Assembly (NCBI RefSeq): GCF_011317445.1
Contig: NZ_JAAAPL010000001.1
Coordinates: forward strand, 1,612,001-1,676,000
Length of the DNA stretch: 64,000 bases
Source of the DNA: Chelativorans multitrophicus
GTDB taxonomy: Bacteria; Pseudomonadota; Alphaproteobacteria; Rhizobiales; Rhizobiaceae
Direction of reading: 5' to 3'
Part shown: one piece after another, positions 42,981 through 51,838 of the stretch
How the letters are laid out: each line of letters begins with the position of its first letter
How positions within the stretch are numbered: the first letter of the stretch is position 1
Made by a program: the position numbers and the translations under genes
Notes under the pieces: model-generated
Databases searched by the model: none
Told to the model about the DNA's origin: nothing
Seen by the model: the letters and a program-made list of their open reading frames with translations, nothing else

Positions 42981-43915
42981 AGCGCATTGAGAGGGATTTT
43001 TAGATACTGCACGCCGTTGTCCTCGGCAGGCGGCAATCGGCCAGCCCGCATGTTCACCTGCACGGAGGGCAGGATCAGTTTCGGCATGGCAAGGGTGGCA
43101 TCGCGTTCTGTGCGCATCTTGTAGAACTCGTCCTCGCTCACCCCCTCGCGCACATGGATATTGCCGGTGCGCTCGGCACCCACGGTCGTCTCCCAGGCGA
43201 AATAGTCCCGGCCGGGAGCCTTGTAGTCGTGGCAGAGGAAAAGACGGGCCTCGTCGGGCAGTTGGAACAGGCGTTTGATCGAGCGATAGAGTTGGCGGGC
43301 GTCGCCGCCGGGAAAGTCGCAGCGTGCCGTGCCGTAATCGGGCATGAACAAGGTGTCACCAGGGAAAACGGCATCCCCCACAACATAGGCGAGGCAAGCC
43401 GGCGTGTGGCCCGGCACATGCAGCACCGTCACATCTAGATTGCCGATCGTGAATCGGTCGCCATCATTGAAGAGGTGATCGAACTGGCTGCCATCACGCT
43501 GAAACTCGGTGCCGGCATTGAAGATCTTGCCGAAGACCTGCTGGACGCGCACGATCTCACGCCCAATAGCAAGCTGTCCGCCTAGCTCGGCCTGAAGCAA
43601 AGGCGCGGCCGACAGGTGGTCGGCATGGGCATGCGTCTCCAGCAGCCATTGCACCTCGAGATTCTCGGATTTTACGTAGTCAATCAGATCCTGTGCCGAT
43701 TTGTTCATTGTGCGGCCGGAGGCCGCATCGTAATCGAGCACGCTGTCGATAATGGCGCAGGCATTTGACTGCGGGTCGCGCGCCACATGGCTAACAGTGC
43801 ATGTCTGATCGTCAAAGAAGGATTTGACCATCGGACGCCTGGTGGGTTTTGCCACTGCATCGGCGACGACCGTGCGGGCGTGCTGAAGAGGCAGGTCTCC
43901 GGCGGTTTCACTCAT
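42977..43915 (-). CDS. Persulfide (sulfur) dioxygenase-like MBL-fold protein, Blh/ETHE1 type
   Basis: 312 aa from ATG 43915 (GAGAAGG upstream). Mononuclear iron MBL fold: HxHxDH in ETHAHADHLSAA, His in HVPGHTPACLAY, Asp in GDTLFMPDYGTARCDF and His in LFLCHDYKAPGRDY. The YGTARCDFPGG segment is characteristic of bacterial sulfur dioxygenases that oxidise glutathione persulfide to sulfite. Neighbours rhodanese and TauE/SafE exporter complete a sulfide/persulfide disposal unit. Confidence 0.88.
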   Translation of the reverse strand: MSETAGDLPLQHARTVVADAVAKPTRRPMVKSFFDDQTCTVSHVARDPQSNACAIIDSVLDYDAASGRTMNKSAQDLIDYVKSENLEVQWLLETHAHADHLSAAPLLQAELGGQLAIGREIVRVQQVFGKIFNAGTEFQRDGSQFDHLFNDGDRFTIGNLDVTVLHVPGHTPACLAYVVGDAVFPGDTLFMPDYGTARCDFPGGDARQLYRSIKRLFQLPDEARLFLCHDYKAPGRDYFAWETTVGAERTGNIHVREGVSEDEFYKMRTERDATLAMPKLILPSVQVNMRAGRLPPAEDNGVQYLKIPLNAL

Positions 43916-43981
43916 GTGAATACCTTCTCGATAAGGAATTGATTTTGTCAGCTTCCCGAATGCATGCACTGACCTCCCATA

Positions 43982-45658
43982 TCACGCCTCGCCTTGCCTT
44001 TGGAAGGCGAGATCCGCTGCCAGTTGCTTGGCTCGGGCGCGCAGCGCGAACTTCTGTATCTTGCCGGTAGAAGTCTTGGGCAAGGTCTCGAAGATGATCC
44101 TCGAGGGGCACTTGAAGCGAGCGAGCGTCGCTTTGCAATAGGAAAGGATTTCTGCTTCATCTGCATGAACATTCGGGCGAAGTTCGACGAATGCCACCGG
44201 CCGCTCCCCCCATTTCTCATCGGGCATGGCGACTACGGCGCACTGCATAACCTTGGGATGACGATACAGGGCATCCTCCACTTCTATGGAAGAGATGTTC
44301 TCGCCACCCGAAATGATGATGTCTTTTGAGCGGTCCTTGAGCTGAACATAGCCGTCGGGGTGCATCACGCCGAGATCGCCGGTATGGAACCAGCCGCCTG
44401 AGAATGCCTCTTCGGTCGCCTTCTGATTTTTCAGATAGCCCTTCATCACCACGTTGCCGCGCATCATGACCTCGCCCATGGTCTCGCCATCGGCGGGAAC
44501 CGGCTGCATCGTCTCCGAATCCAGAACGGCAACTTCCGATAGGGAAAGATAGCGTACGCCTTGGCGCGCCTTGTGGGCTGCCTGCTCGGCTGGCGGAAGG
44601 GCATCCCACTCCGCTTTCCATTCATTGACCATGGCGGGGCCATAGGTCTCGGTCAGCCCATAGAGGTGCAGGACGCGAAATCCGGCGTCGCGCATCGCAG
44701 CCAGCACAGCCTCCGGCGGAGGCGCGGCAGCCGTGATGAAGATCGCCTCGTGGGAGAAGCGGCGCTTATCCTCGTCGGGGGCATTCAGCAAAGTGGACAT
44801 GACGATCGGAGCGCCGCAAAGATGCGTCACGCCATGGTCCGCGATCAAATCATAGACGACGCGTGCCCGAACCCAACGCAGGCAGACATGGGTTCCCGCC
44901 TGAACCGCGACGGTCCAGGAAAAACTCCAGCCGTTGCAGTGGAACAGGGGCAAAGTCCACAAATAGACCGGATGCTTTCCCATCTCGCCATGGATCGTCT
45001 TGTTCAACGCCATGAGCGCTGCGCCGCGATGGTGGCATACGACTCCCTTTGGATTGCCGGTCGTGCCCGAGGTGTAGTTGAGTGAGATGGCGTCCCATTC
45101 GTCCCTGGGAGGAGGAGGCAGGAAATCCGGATTGCCGCTACGCAGGAACGCGGCATATTCCAGAGAGCCGATAAATGGCCCTTTCGGATACGGAGCATCG
45201 TCCGGATATTCGGGATCGTCATAGTCGATCACGATCGGTGAATTCTTCAGCAAGGCAAGCGCGTCCGACGCAAGGCTGGAGAACTCGCGATCGACGATCA
45301 GCACCTTGCTTTCCGAATGCTCGAGCTGGAAGGCGATCGCCTGCGCATCTAGACGGTAGTTCAGCGAATGCAGCACGGCGCCGTTCGCCATCGGGACGCC
45401 GTAATGCGCTTCGATCATCGGCGGCGTATTGGAAAGCAGCACCGACACGGTGTCGCCCCGCCTGATACCGAGCCTGACCAAGGCCGATGCCAACCGGCGG
45501 CAGTTTTCCCAGAACTCGCGATAGGTGATCCTGGTGCTGCCATGGATGACGGCCGGATGGTCAGGATAGGTCAGTGCCGCCCGCTCCAGAAAGCTGATGG
45601 GCGTCATGGGTTGATAATTGGCCGCGCAACGCGGCAATCCATCGTCGTACTTATCCAT
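43982..45658 (-). CDS. AMP-forming acyl-CoA synthetase (medium-chain / DmdB-like)
   Basis: 558 aa ANL-superfamily ligase. P-loop-like LNYTSGTTGNPKGV, LYGLTETYGPA, GWFHTGDLGVMHPDGYV and catalytic Lys in LPKTSTGKIQKF are complete. It activates a carboxylic acid to its CoA thioester. Placement inside a sulfur-oxidation operon suggests a thio-acid such as 3-mercaptopropionate or methylmercaptopropionate, but nothing in the sequence proves it. Lies 35 bp after the rhodanese gene and 66 bp before the dioxygenase gene. Confidence 0.88.
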   Translation of the reverse strand: MDKYDDGLPRCAANYQPMTPISFLERAALTYPDHPAVIHGSTRITYREFWENCRRLASALVRLGIRRGDTVSVLLSNTPPMIEAHYGVPMANGAVLHSLNYRLDAQAIAFQLEHSESKVLIVDREFSSLASDALALLKNSPIVIDYDDPEYPDDAPYPKGPFIGSLEYAAFLRSGNPDFLPPPPRDEWDAISLNYTSGTTGNPKGVVCHHRGAALMALNKTIHGEMGKHPVYLWTLPLFHCNGWSFSWTVAVQAGTHVCLRWVRARVVYDLIADHGVTHLCGAPIVMSTLLNAPDEDKRRFSHEAIFITAAAPPPEAVLAAMRDAGFRVLHLYGLTETYGPAMVNEWKAEWDALPPAEQAAHKARQGVRYLSLSEVAVLDSETMQPVPADGETMGEVMMRGNVVMKGYLKNQKATEEAFSGGWFHTGDLGVMHPDGYVQLKDRSKDIIISGGENISSIEVEDALYRHPKVMQCAVVAMPDEKWGERPVAFVELRPNVHADEAEILSYCKATLARFKCPSRIIFETLPKTSTGKIQKFALRARAKQLAADLAFQRQGEA

Positions 45659-45693
45659 CCGTCATCCTCGCTGGACTGGAGATATCTGCGCGC

Positions 45694-46086
45694 TCAACCC
45701 TGCTTGGTCTTCTGGGCAACCGGATACCCGGCGCGCTTCCAGTCTCCAAAGCCGCCACGAAGGCTGCGTGCATCGATTCCCATCTCCATCGCCAGCCGGG
45801 CGGCAAGGAGCGACCGCCAGCCGGACGCGCAATAGAAGACATATGTCTTGCCTTCGGCGAATTTCGGCTTGTGGTAGGGGCTCTCGGGATCGATCCAGAA
45901 TTCCAGCATGCCTCGCGGCGCATGGAAGGCGGACGGAATCATCCCATCGCGCTCTAGCTCCCGCGGATCGCGGATGTCGACCAGCACGAATTCATCGGAA
46001 CCGTGCTGCGCAGCCATCTCCTCGACGCTCACGGATTTGACGACCGCGTCGGCCTCCGCAAGCATCTCCTTGTAACCTTTCGGCAT
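45694..46086 (-). CDS. Single-domain rhodanese (sulfurtransferase)
   Basis: 130 aa from ATG 46086 (MPKGYKEML). Rhodanese fold with VLVDIRDPRELERDGMIPSA and the catalytic loop FYCASGWRSLLAA, Cys first in the six-residue loop. GGFGDWKRAGYPV is the usual C-terminal end. First gene of the sulfur operon, divergent from araC with 118 bp between the start codons; moves sulfane sulfur to or from glutathione for the dioxygenase. Confidence 0.88.
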   Translation of the reverse strand: MPKGYKEMLAEADAVVKSVSVEEMAAQHGSDEFVLVDIRDPRELERDGMIPSAFHAPRGMLEFWIDPESPYHKPKFAEGKTYVFYCASGWRSLLAARLAMEMGIDARSLRGGFGDWKRAGYPVAQKTKQG

Positions 46087-46204
46087 CTTTTGTCCTCTCC
46101 CCACTCGGCTGAGGCAGGCAATGCCTGCCTCAAAATTCATCGATGCCGCGAACAATAGGGTTTGTCGAGCGGCTTCGCTTTCGATAGCGTGCCAAGTTAT
46201 ATCG

Positions 46205-47017
46205 ATGAGCGGACAATCTTTCGAGTGCGGGAATAATTGGATGTCAGCGTGGCGAACGGTTGATGTTCCGGAGATAGAAGCTCTCTCTCGATCCGTCTTC
46301 CTACGGTCGCAAAAGCTTCCCGCCCGGCATGGTTTTCCCATGCATACGCATCCATGGAATCAGTTCGTCTATGCGACGACGGGCACGCTGATGGTGACGA
46401 TCGAGCAAGCTCGGTACGTCATCACACCAGAGCAGGCAATCTGGATTCCGACCGGAGTCCGCCATACCACAACGGCATTGAGCGATGTGGAATTTCGCAA
46501 CCTCTATGTCGAAGACCTGCCGAATCTGAATATGCCGGCTGACTGCAGCGTGCTTGCCGTTTCCACATTGTTGCGGTCTTTGATCCTTGAGCTTGCGGAG
46601 GTGGAGCAGAAGTCCGATCATTCCGAGTACCGGGACCATCTGGATGCCGTTATCCTTGTTCAGATGAGCCGGCTTCGAAAGCTGGATTTCTTCCTGCCGT
46701 GGCCGCACAGCAGCCATCTCCGGGAAATCTGCGAGGTCCTTTACGCGCATCCTGACGAACCGCGCGACATCACGGAATGGGCGTCACGCGCCGGAATGTC
46801 GGCGCGAACGCTTTCCCGCCATTTCAATGCGGAGACCGGAATGAGTCTGCGGGTGTGGCGCCATCGCCTGCGCGTGTTTCGAGCCGTGGAACTTCTGAGC
46901 GCCCATTGGCGCGTGACCGACATCGCGCTCGAGCTGGGATTCAGCTCGGCCTCGGCTTTCACCTATGCCTTTCGCACGGAGATGGGCTGCTCGCCAACGG
47001 AATGGATCGCACGATAA
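46205..47017 (+). CDS. AraC-family regulator with N-terminal cupin
   Basis: 270 aa from ATG 46205 (MSGQSFECG); ATG 46241 is an alternative. The cupin sensor has HTHPWNQFVYATTGTLMV and the C-terminal double HTH is visible in DITEWASRAGMSARTLSRHF and DIALELGFSSASAFTYAFR. Divergent from the rhodanese operon and convergent with the molybdoenzyme gene 28 bp away, so it most likely controls the sulfur operon. Confidence 0.85.
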   Translation: MSGQSFECGNNWMSAWRTVDVPEIEALSRSVFLRSQKLPARHGFPMHTHPWNQFVYATTGTLMVTIEQARYVITPEQAIWIPTGVRHTTTALSDVEFRNLYVEDLPNLNMPADCSVLAVSTLLRSLILELAEVEQKSDHSEYRDHLDAVILVQMSRLRKLDFFLPWPHSSHLREICEVLYAHPDEPRDITEWASRAGMSARTLSRHFNAETGMSLRVWRHRLRVFRAVELLSAHWRVTDIALELGFSSASAFTYAFRTEMGCSPTEWIAR

Positions 47018-47045
47018 TGCACGTTGAATGCCGCCGGCCCATTCA

Positions 47046-49379
47046 CTACCGAACCTCGCCGTCACGCGGCAGGATAACTGGCGGCTCGAAAATGCCAACC
47101 GGCGGAGGCGCCCCTTCAAAAAGCGCCACCTGCACAAGCGTGGAGTTGCATGACGGGCCCTGACCGAGCGGCGAGGTCGCCCTGTCGGGCGTAAGCACAT
47201 TGGGGTTGCCGTGCCTCTCCAACGAACCAGAAACCTGCGGGTCCTCAGGATCGTACCATGCCCCAGTGGGCAACTGCACAACGCCGGGAAGGATATTATC
47301 GGTGAGCACCGCGCCTGCGAGGCAGGCTCCGCGCCGGTTGAAAACCTTGACCACGTCGCCGTCGCGGATGCCTCGGGCCTCGGCATCTCGTCTGTGGATG
47401 GTGAGCGGCGTACGGCCCGAGATTTTCGCAGCGCGGCTCACGCTACCTTGATCGTACTGGCTGTGGAGCTTGTCCGCCGGCTGCGGAGAAAGGAGATGCA
47501 GCGGAAATTCACTGGCGAGCGGACTTCCCAGCCACTCGCGCGGTTCGCGCCAGACCGGATGGCCTGGATAGCCTTCATAGCCGAATCCGGCAATCCTCTC
47601 CGAGAAAAGCTCGATCCGGCCGGACGGCGTCGGCAACGCATTTTTATCAGGATCGTTACGGAAGTTCGAAAGCAGTGTTGACGACTGCACCGTTCGCTCG
47701 ATCTCGAAATGCGCATGCTCCCAGAACTCCGGAAACGCTGGCATATCGCTGCCATGCGCGGCCGCACGCTCGCGCGCTTCCTCATAAAGCGTCTCGATCC
47801 ACTCCCAGGCCGTCTTTCCACCCGTGAAGACGTCCCTTTTTCCCAGGCGATCGGCCAGATCCGCCAGGATGTCGAAATCGTTGCGGGCTTTGCCAACGGA
47901 CTCGATGACTTTCCGCATGCCAACGACGAGATTGTCGCGGTTGGAAAAGGCTATGTCGTCCCGCTCCAGCGTCGTCGTCACAGGCAGCACGATGTCGGCA
48001 TGACGCGCCGCGGCGGTCCAGTATGGCTCGTGAACGATGATCGTCTCTGGCCGCTGCCACGCCTCAACCATGCGATTAAGGTCCTGATGATGGTGAAACG
48101 GATTGCCGCCGGCCCAATACACCATGCGGATGTCCGGATAGGTCAAACGGCGGCCATCGAAATTGAAGGACTGCCCTGGATTGAGCAGCATGTCGGTAAT
48201 ACGCGCCACGGGAATGAAGTCGGCGACCGGATTTTGCCCTTGTGGGAGGGAGGGCCATTTGAACGGCATTTCCGCGCGCCCCGCGCCGTTGGTCGATGAA
48301 TAGCCGAATCCGACGCCGCCGCCGGTAAGGCCAATCTGGCCCAGCATCGCCGCTAGAGTAACCGCCATCCAATAGGGCTGTTCACCGTCATCCGCTCGCT
48401 GGATTGCCCAGTTGACCATCAGCATCGTGCGGTTAGCAGCCATGGCGAGGGCGAGGTCGCGAATCCAGTCCGGCGCGATGCCTGAAATCTCCGCCGCCCA
48501 CTCCGCCGTTTTGGCCGTGCCGTCCTTCTCGCCAAGAATATAGGACTTGATCCTTTCGAAGCCGACGCAATAGCGCTCCAGGAAGGCACGGTCTTCAAGG
48601 CCCTCTGTCAGCAGCACATGCGCCATGGCGAGCATCACTGCCGTATCGGTGCCGGGCCGCAGCGGCTGCCATTCAAAGTCGACGTCAACGGGCCCGTCGT
48701 CGCGTGCAGGGGAAATGCAGACGAAGCGAACATTCCGCTTGCGCGCCTCTTGCAAGGCACTGCGAAGCGCGTGTTTTCCAATGCCGCCGGATTGCACTTG
48801 CGCGTTCCGGTGCGGCAGCCCGCCGAAGCAAACCACGAGGCGGCCTTCGGCCGCTATCCCGTCCCACGTCGAGTGATGCCCGGTCAATCCGTCCATGCTG
48901 CCGATAATGTGCGGAAGGATGACTTGCCCGGCCGCATAGGAATAGGAATGAACCGATGCGGTATATCCGCCGATCGAGTTCAGGAACCGATGAAGCTGGC
49001 TTTGCGCGTGGTGGAAACGGCCCGCGCTCGCCCAGCCATAGGAACCGCCGAAGATCGCCGAGTTCCCGTGTGCGAGGGAAATCCGCCTCAGTTCGGCGGC
49101 GACGAGGTCGAGAGCCTCGTCCCACTCCAGTTCCACGAACGGATCGGCGCCGCGCCTGCCGCAGGCGCGCGTGCCCGTGCGTTCAAGCCACTCGCGGCGC
49201 ACACTCGGTCGAGCGACGCGCAACCGGCCGTCGACCGATCCCACCAGGGATTGTCCTATTGGTGAAGGATCCGGGTCCCCCTGCCACGGCTCGACGCCGG
49301 CGATGCGCCCGCCCTCAAGCTGGATGCCGTAAGTTCCCCAATGCGTGGATGTCAGGACAGTCCGGTGGGACTTGTTCAT
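47046..49379 (-). CDS. Cytoplasmic molybdopterin oxidoreductase of the BisC/TMAO-DMSO reductase family
   Basis: 777 aa from ATG 49379. No Tat signal and no N-terminal Fe-S cysteine cluster, like BisC. Molybdenum-serine ligand region is SVHSYSYAAGQVILPHIIGS; cofactor contacts include FGGSYGWASAGRFHHAQSQ and PTGAWYDPED. Relatives reduce biotin or methionine S-oxide, DMSO or TMAO. As the last gene of the putative ergothioneine operon it may reduce an S-oxide of the substrate, use trimethylamine N-oxide, or take part in removing sulfur; I cannot choose between these. 77 bp separate it from the lyase gene. Confidence 0.85.
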   Translation of the reverse strand: MNKSHRTVLTSTHWGTYGIQLEGGRIAGVEPWQGDPDPSPIGQSLVGSVDGRLRVARPSVRREWLERTGTRACGRRGADPFVELEWDEALDLVAAELRRISLAHGNSAIFGGSYGWASAGRFHHAQSQLHRFLNSIGGYTASVHSYSYAAGQVILPHIIGSMDGLTGHHSTWDGIAAEGRLVVCFGGLPHRNAQVQSGGIGKHALRSALQEARKRNVRFVCISPARDDGPVDVDFEWQPLRPGTDTAVMLAMAHVLLTEGLEDRAFLERYCVGFERIKSYILGEKDGTAKTAEWAAEISGIAPDWIRDLALAMAANRTMLMVNWAIQRADDGEQPYWMAVTLAAMLGQIGLTGGGVGFGYSSTNGAGRAEMPFKWPSLPQGQNPVADFIPVARITDMLLNPGQSFNFDGRRLTYPDIRMVYWAGGNPFHHHQDLNRMVEAWQRPETIIVHEPYWTAAARHADIVLPVTTTLERDDIAFSNRDNLVVGMRKVIESVGKARNDFDILADLADRLGKRDVFTGGKTAWEWIETLYEEARERAAAHGSDMPAFPEFWEHAHFEIERTVQSSTLLSNFRNDPDKNALPTPSGRIELFSERIAGFGYEGYPGHPVWREPREWLGSPLASEFPLHLLSPQPADKLHSQYDQGSVSRAAKISGRTPLTIHRRDAEARGIRDGDVVKVFNRRGACLAGAVLTDNILPGVVQLPTGAWYDPEDPQVSGSLERHGNPNVLTPDRATSPLGQGPSCNSTLVQVALFEGAPPPVGIFEPPVILPRDGEVR

Positions 49380-49456
49380 ATTGTCAACCTCCAGCCGGCG
49401 CTTCCCGGCACGTGGTGCAAGGCTGTTCGGCGACCGGCTCGCTGTTGAACAATCGC

Positions 49457-51001
49457 TTAGGCACAGTGCTCGATTAGCATGTTTCGCAGCAGATCGATAA
49501 TGCCAGCCGTAGTCGGCCGGCCCGTCTCCTGAGACCGGCGCATCGCTTGCCCAGCCAGACGATAGGCGGCACGCGTCCCCTCGCCCAATCCATCGGAAAC
49601 GCCTGCGCAATCGGCAAGCGCGGCGGACAGGTGGATCTCCACCGCCAGCAACATCTCCAGAAGGTCCAGGCTTTGCGCGGTGAAAGCGATTGTTCCCGGA
49701 CCGAGCGAGCCATGATCCTCAACATCATGCGCCAGCGATGGAACATGGATCGAGGCCGGCGCGGCCAAAGTGCGCAGGCGAGCCGAAAGCTCGGCCGCGG
49801 AATAGGCAACCAGAGAGGTGACGGGCATTTCCGCATTCTGGATCGCATCGTCTATGCTGCTCATCGCCTGCAGCTTGCGGAAAACATGCGAGCAGCGCCG
49901 CTCGGACATCGAGGCTATATGGCAAATCCCGGTTCGCAATCCGTCGAATGCCAGCGCAATCGGGAGCGCCTGGAAATTTCCGTTGGAAAGGATCGCGCCG
50001 CTGCCCACATCGACCAAGGGGTTGTCCGAACGGCTGTTGAGTTCCACCTCGACCACGGTTGCGGCTTCGCAGACCTGACGGCGAACGGCACCGTGGACCT
50101 GCGGGATAGTGCGGAACGAAACCGGGTCCTGCAGCGACCGAGCGGTTGGGCTCGGTGTCCAGATGGCGCTGCCGGCCAAAAGCTCGCGCAGCCTCTGTCC
50201 CGTTTCGGCTTGCTCGGGATAGGATTTAGCAGCCTGCACCCGAGAATCGAGGGGCACCGGATTGCCGCCATATGCGTCCAAGCTCAGCGCTCCGGCCAGG
50301 TCGGCGAGCCGCAGCACCCGGCGTGCGCGCTCGACCGTCAATGCGCCGGCGCCGATTGCCAATCCGTTGCCGCTGATGAGAGCCAACCCCTCCTTGGGCT
50401 TGAGCCTGACCGGCGCTAGGCCGGCCGCTGCCAGCGCTTGCAGCGCCGGCATCAGTTCACCTTGATACATGGCGACGCCGCGGCCGATCATGACTTCGGC
50501 AATTGCCGACATCGAGCACAGGTCCGAAGCGCCGACCGAGCCGAATTCCGGGACTTGCGGATGAACGCGCCTATTCAGCATGGCCACCAGCAGGTCCAAG
50601 GTCTCCAGTCCCACTCCCGCGCCACCACGAGCGATACCGACGATCCGCGCAACCATGGTGGCTCTAACGTCGGACTCGCTTAACGGAGCACCGATGGCCC
50701 CCGCATGCGTGCGAATGATATAGGGCTGGTAGTCCTGCAGGAGCGCGGCCGATACTCTCTCGTTTCGCCGATGGCCCAATCCAGTGTTCAGACCATAAAC
50801 CGGCTCCGTGCGTTGTACGGCCTCATCGACGATTTCCCGGCTGGCCTCCACCAAGGCCCTGACCTCTGGCGAGAGAACAAGCTCTTCGCCGCTTGCGATA
50901 GCGGCAACCTCGGCGCAGGAGAGCGCAGCCTCCGTGAGTTGTCGTACGTTGCCCTGTCGGAGCTCGGCGGTCGTCTGGCCAGCCATGAAGTCAGCCGTCA
51001 T
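49457..51001 (-). CDS. Ergothionase-like aromatic amino acid lyase lacking the MIO glycine
   Basis: 514 aa, HAL/PAL superfamily. Conserved frame: Tyr69 in PVYGLNTGLGHRRN, ISGNGLAIGAGAL, and the C-terminal RPTTAGI region. The prosthetic-group tripeptide Ala-Ser-Gly is broken: the protein reads GSVGASDLCSMS (residues 154-165) where the family has GSVGASGDL, an in-frame loss of exactly the Gly codon. A functional MIO cannot form normally. Ergothionase (ergothioneine trimethylamine-lyase) is the known superfamily member that works without MIO, because trimethylamine is already a good leaving group. With the urocanase, desulfurase and hydantoinase homologues in the same operon, conversion of ergothioneine to thiourocanate and trimethylamine is the best assignment. 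ATGA overlap with the upstream ABC ATPase gene. Confidence 0.8.
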   Translation of the reverse strand: MTADFMAGQTTAELRQGNVRQLTEAALSCAEVAAIASGEELVLSPEVRALVEASREIVDEAVQRTEPVYGLNTGLGHRRNERVSAALLQDYQPYIIRTHAGAIGAPLSESDVRATMVARIVGIARGGAGVGLETLDLLVAMLNRRVHPQVPEFGSVGASDLCSMSAIAEVMIGRGVAMYQGELMPALQALAAAGLAPVRLKPKEGLALISGNGLAIGAGALTVERARRVLRLADLAGALSLDAYGGNPVPLDSRVQAAKSYPEQAETGQRLRELLAGSAIWTPSPTARSLQDPVSFRTIPQVHGAVRRQVCEAATVVEVELNSRSDNPLVDVGSGAILSNGNFQALPIALAFDGLRTGICHIASMSERRCSHVFRKLQAMSSIDDAIQNAEMPVTSLVAYSAAELSARLRTLAAPASIHVPSLAHDVEDHGSLGPGTIAFTAQSLDLLEMLLAVEIHLSAALADCAGVSDGLGEGTRAAYRLAGQAMRRSQETGRPTTAGIIDLLRNMLIEHCA

Positions 51002-51834
51002 TTCGACACGCCGGCTTGGGCCGGAATATGGACCCTGCGCTCGACAAAACGGGCTACGTAGTCATTCGCCGGATTTCTGAGTATGTCGTCGGGCAGCCCC
51101 GTCTGCACCACCTGACCGTCCTTGAGAATAGAGATTTTCGAGCCAATCCGCAGGGCCTCGTCGAGATCGTGGGTGATGAAGACGATCGTTTTCGCAAGGT
51201 TACGCTGCAGGTCGATAAGCTGGTCCTGCATCTCGGCCCGGATCAGCGGGTCGAGCGCGCTGAATGCCTCGTCCATCAGGATGATGTCCGTGTCGGCAGC
51301 AAGCGCACGCGCCAGGCCAACGCGCTGCTTCATGCCGCCCGATAGCTCCGAGGGATATTTGTTCTCGTAACCTTTGAGTCCGACGGCATCGATCCATTTC
51401 TTGCCTATCGCTTCCGCCTCGGCCTTCTTCGTGCCGCGCACGATATGGCCATAAGACGCATTCTGAAGGACGGTGCGATGCGGAAAGAGACCGAAACTCT
51501 GGAACACCATGCTGCTGTGATGCATCCGGAACTTGCGCAGGCCGGACGGCGTAAGCTGCATGATATCCTCTCCATTGTAGAGGATCTTCCCACTCGTGGG
51601 TTCGATCAAGCGATTGATGTGGCGCACGAGGGTAGACTTGCCTGAACCGGATAGGCCCATGATGACTGAGATCTGGCTGGCGCCGATCGACAGATTAACA
51701 TCGTCGAGCGCCACGACGCAGCCTGTCTTGGCAAGCACGTCGGCCTTGCTCACGCCGGCCTGCACCATTTTCAGCGCCTCTTTGTTGCGCCGGCCGAAAA
51801 TCTTGTAAACGTTCTGAAGTTCGATGGCAGCCAT
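50998..51834 (-). CDS. Betaine-type ABC transporter ATP-binding protein (ProV/HutV-like), putative ergothioneine importer
   Basis: 278 aa ATPase. Walker A GLSGSGKST, signature LSGGMKQRVGLARAL, Walker B IILMDEAFSALDPL, and the ProV-type insert (KEALKMVQAGVSKADVLAKT). Unlike the other ProV of the window (36155-37354) it has no C-terminal CBS-like extension, similar to rhizobial HutV. Overlaps the lyase gene by 4 bp downstream; 4 bp from the permease gene upstream. Ergothioneine is a betaine, which suits this transporter family. Confidence 0.9.
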   Translation of the reverse strand: MAAIELQNVYKIFGRRNKEALKMVQAGVSKADVLAKTGCVVALDDVNLSIGASQISVIMGLSGSGKSTLVRHINRLIEPTSGKILYNGEDIMQLTPSGLRKFRMHHSSMVFQSFGLFPHRTVLQNASYGHIVRGTKKAEAEAIGKKWIDAVGLKGYENKYPSELSGGMKQRVGLARALAADTDIILMDEAFSALDPLIRAEMQDQLIDLQRNLAKTIVFITHDLDEALRIGSKISILKDGQVVQTGLPDDILRNPANDYVARFVERRVHIPAQAGVSK

Positions 51835-51838
51835 GGTC

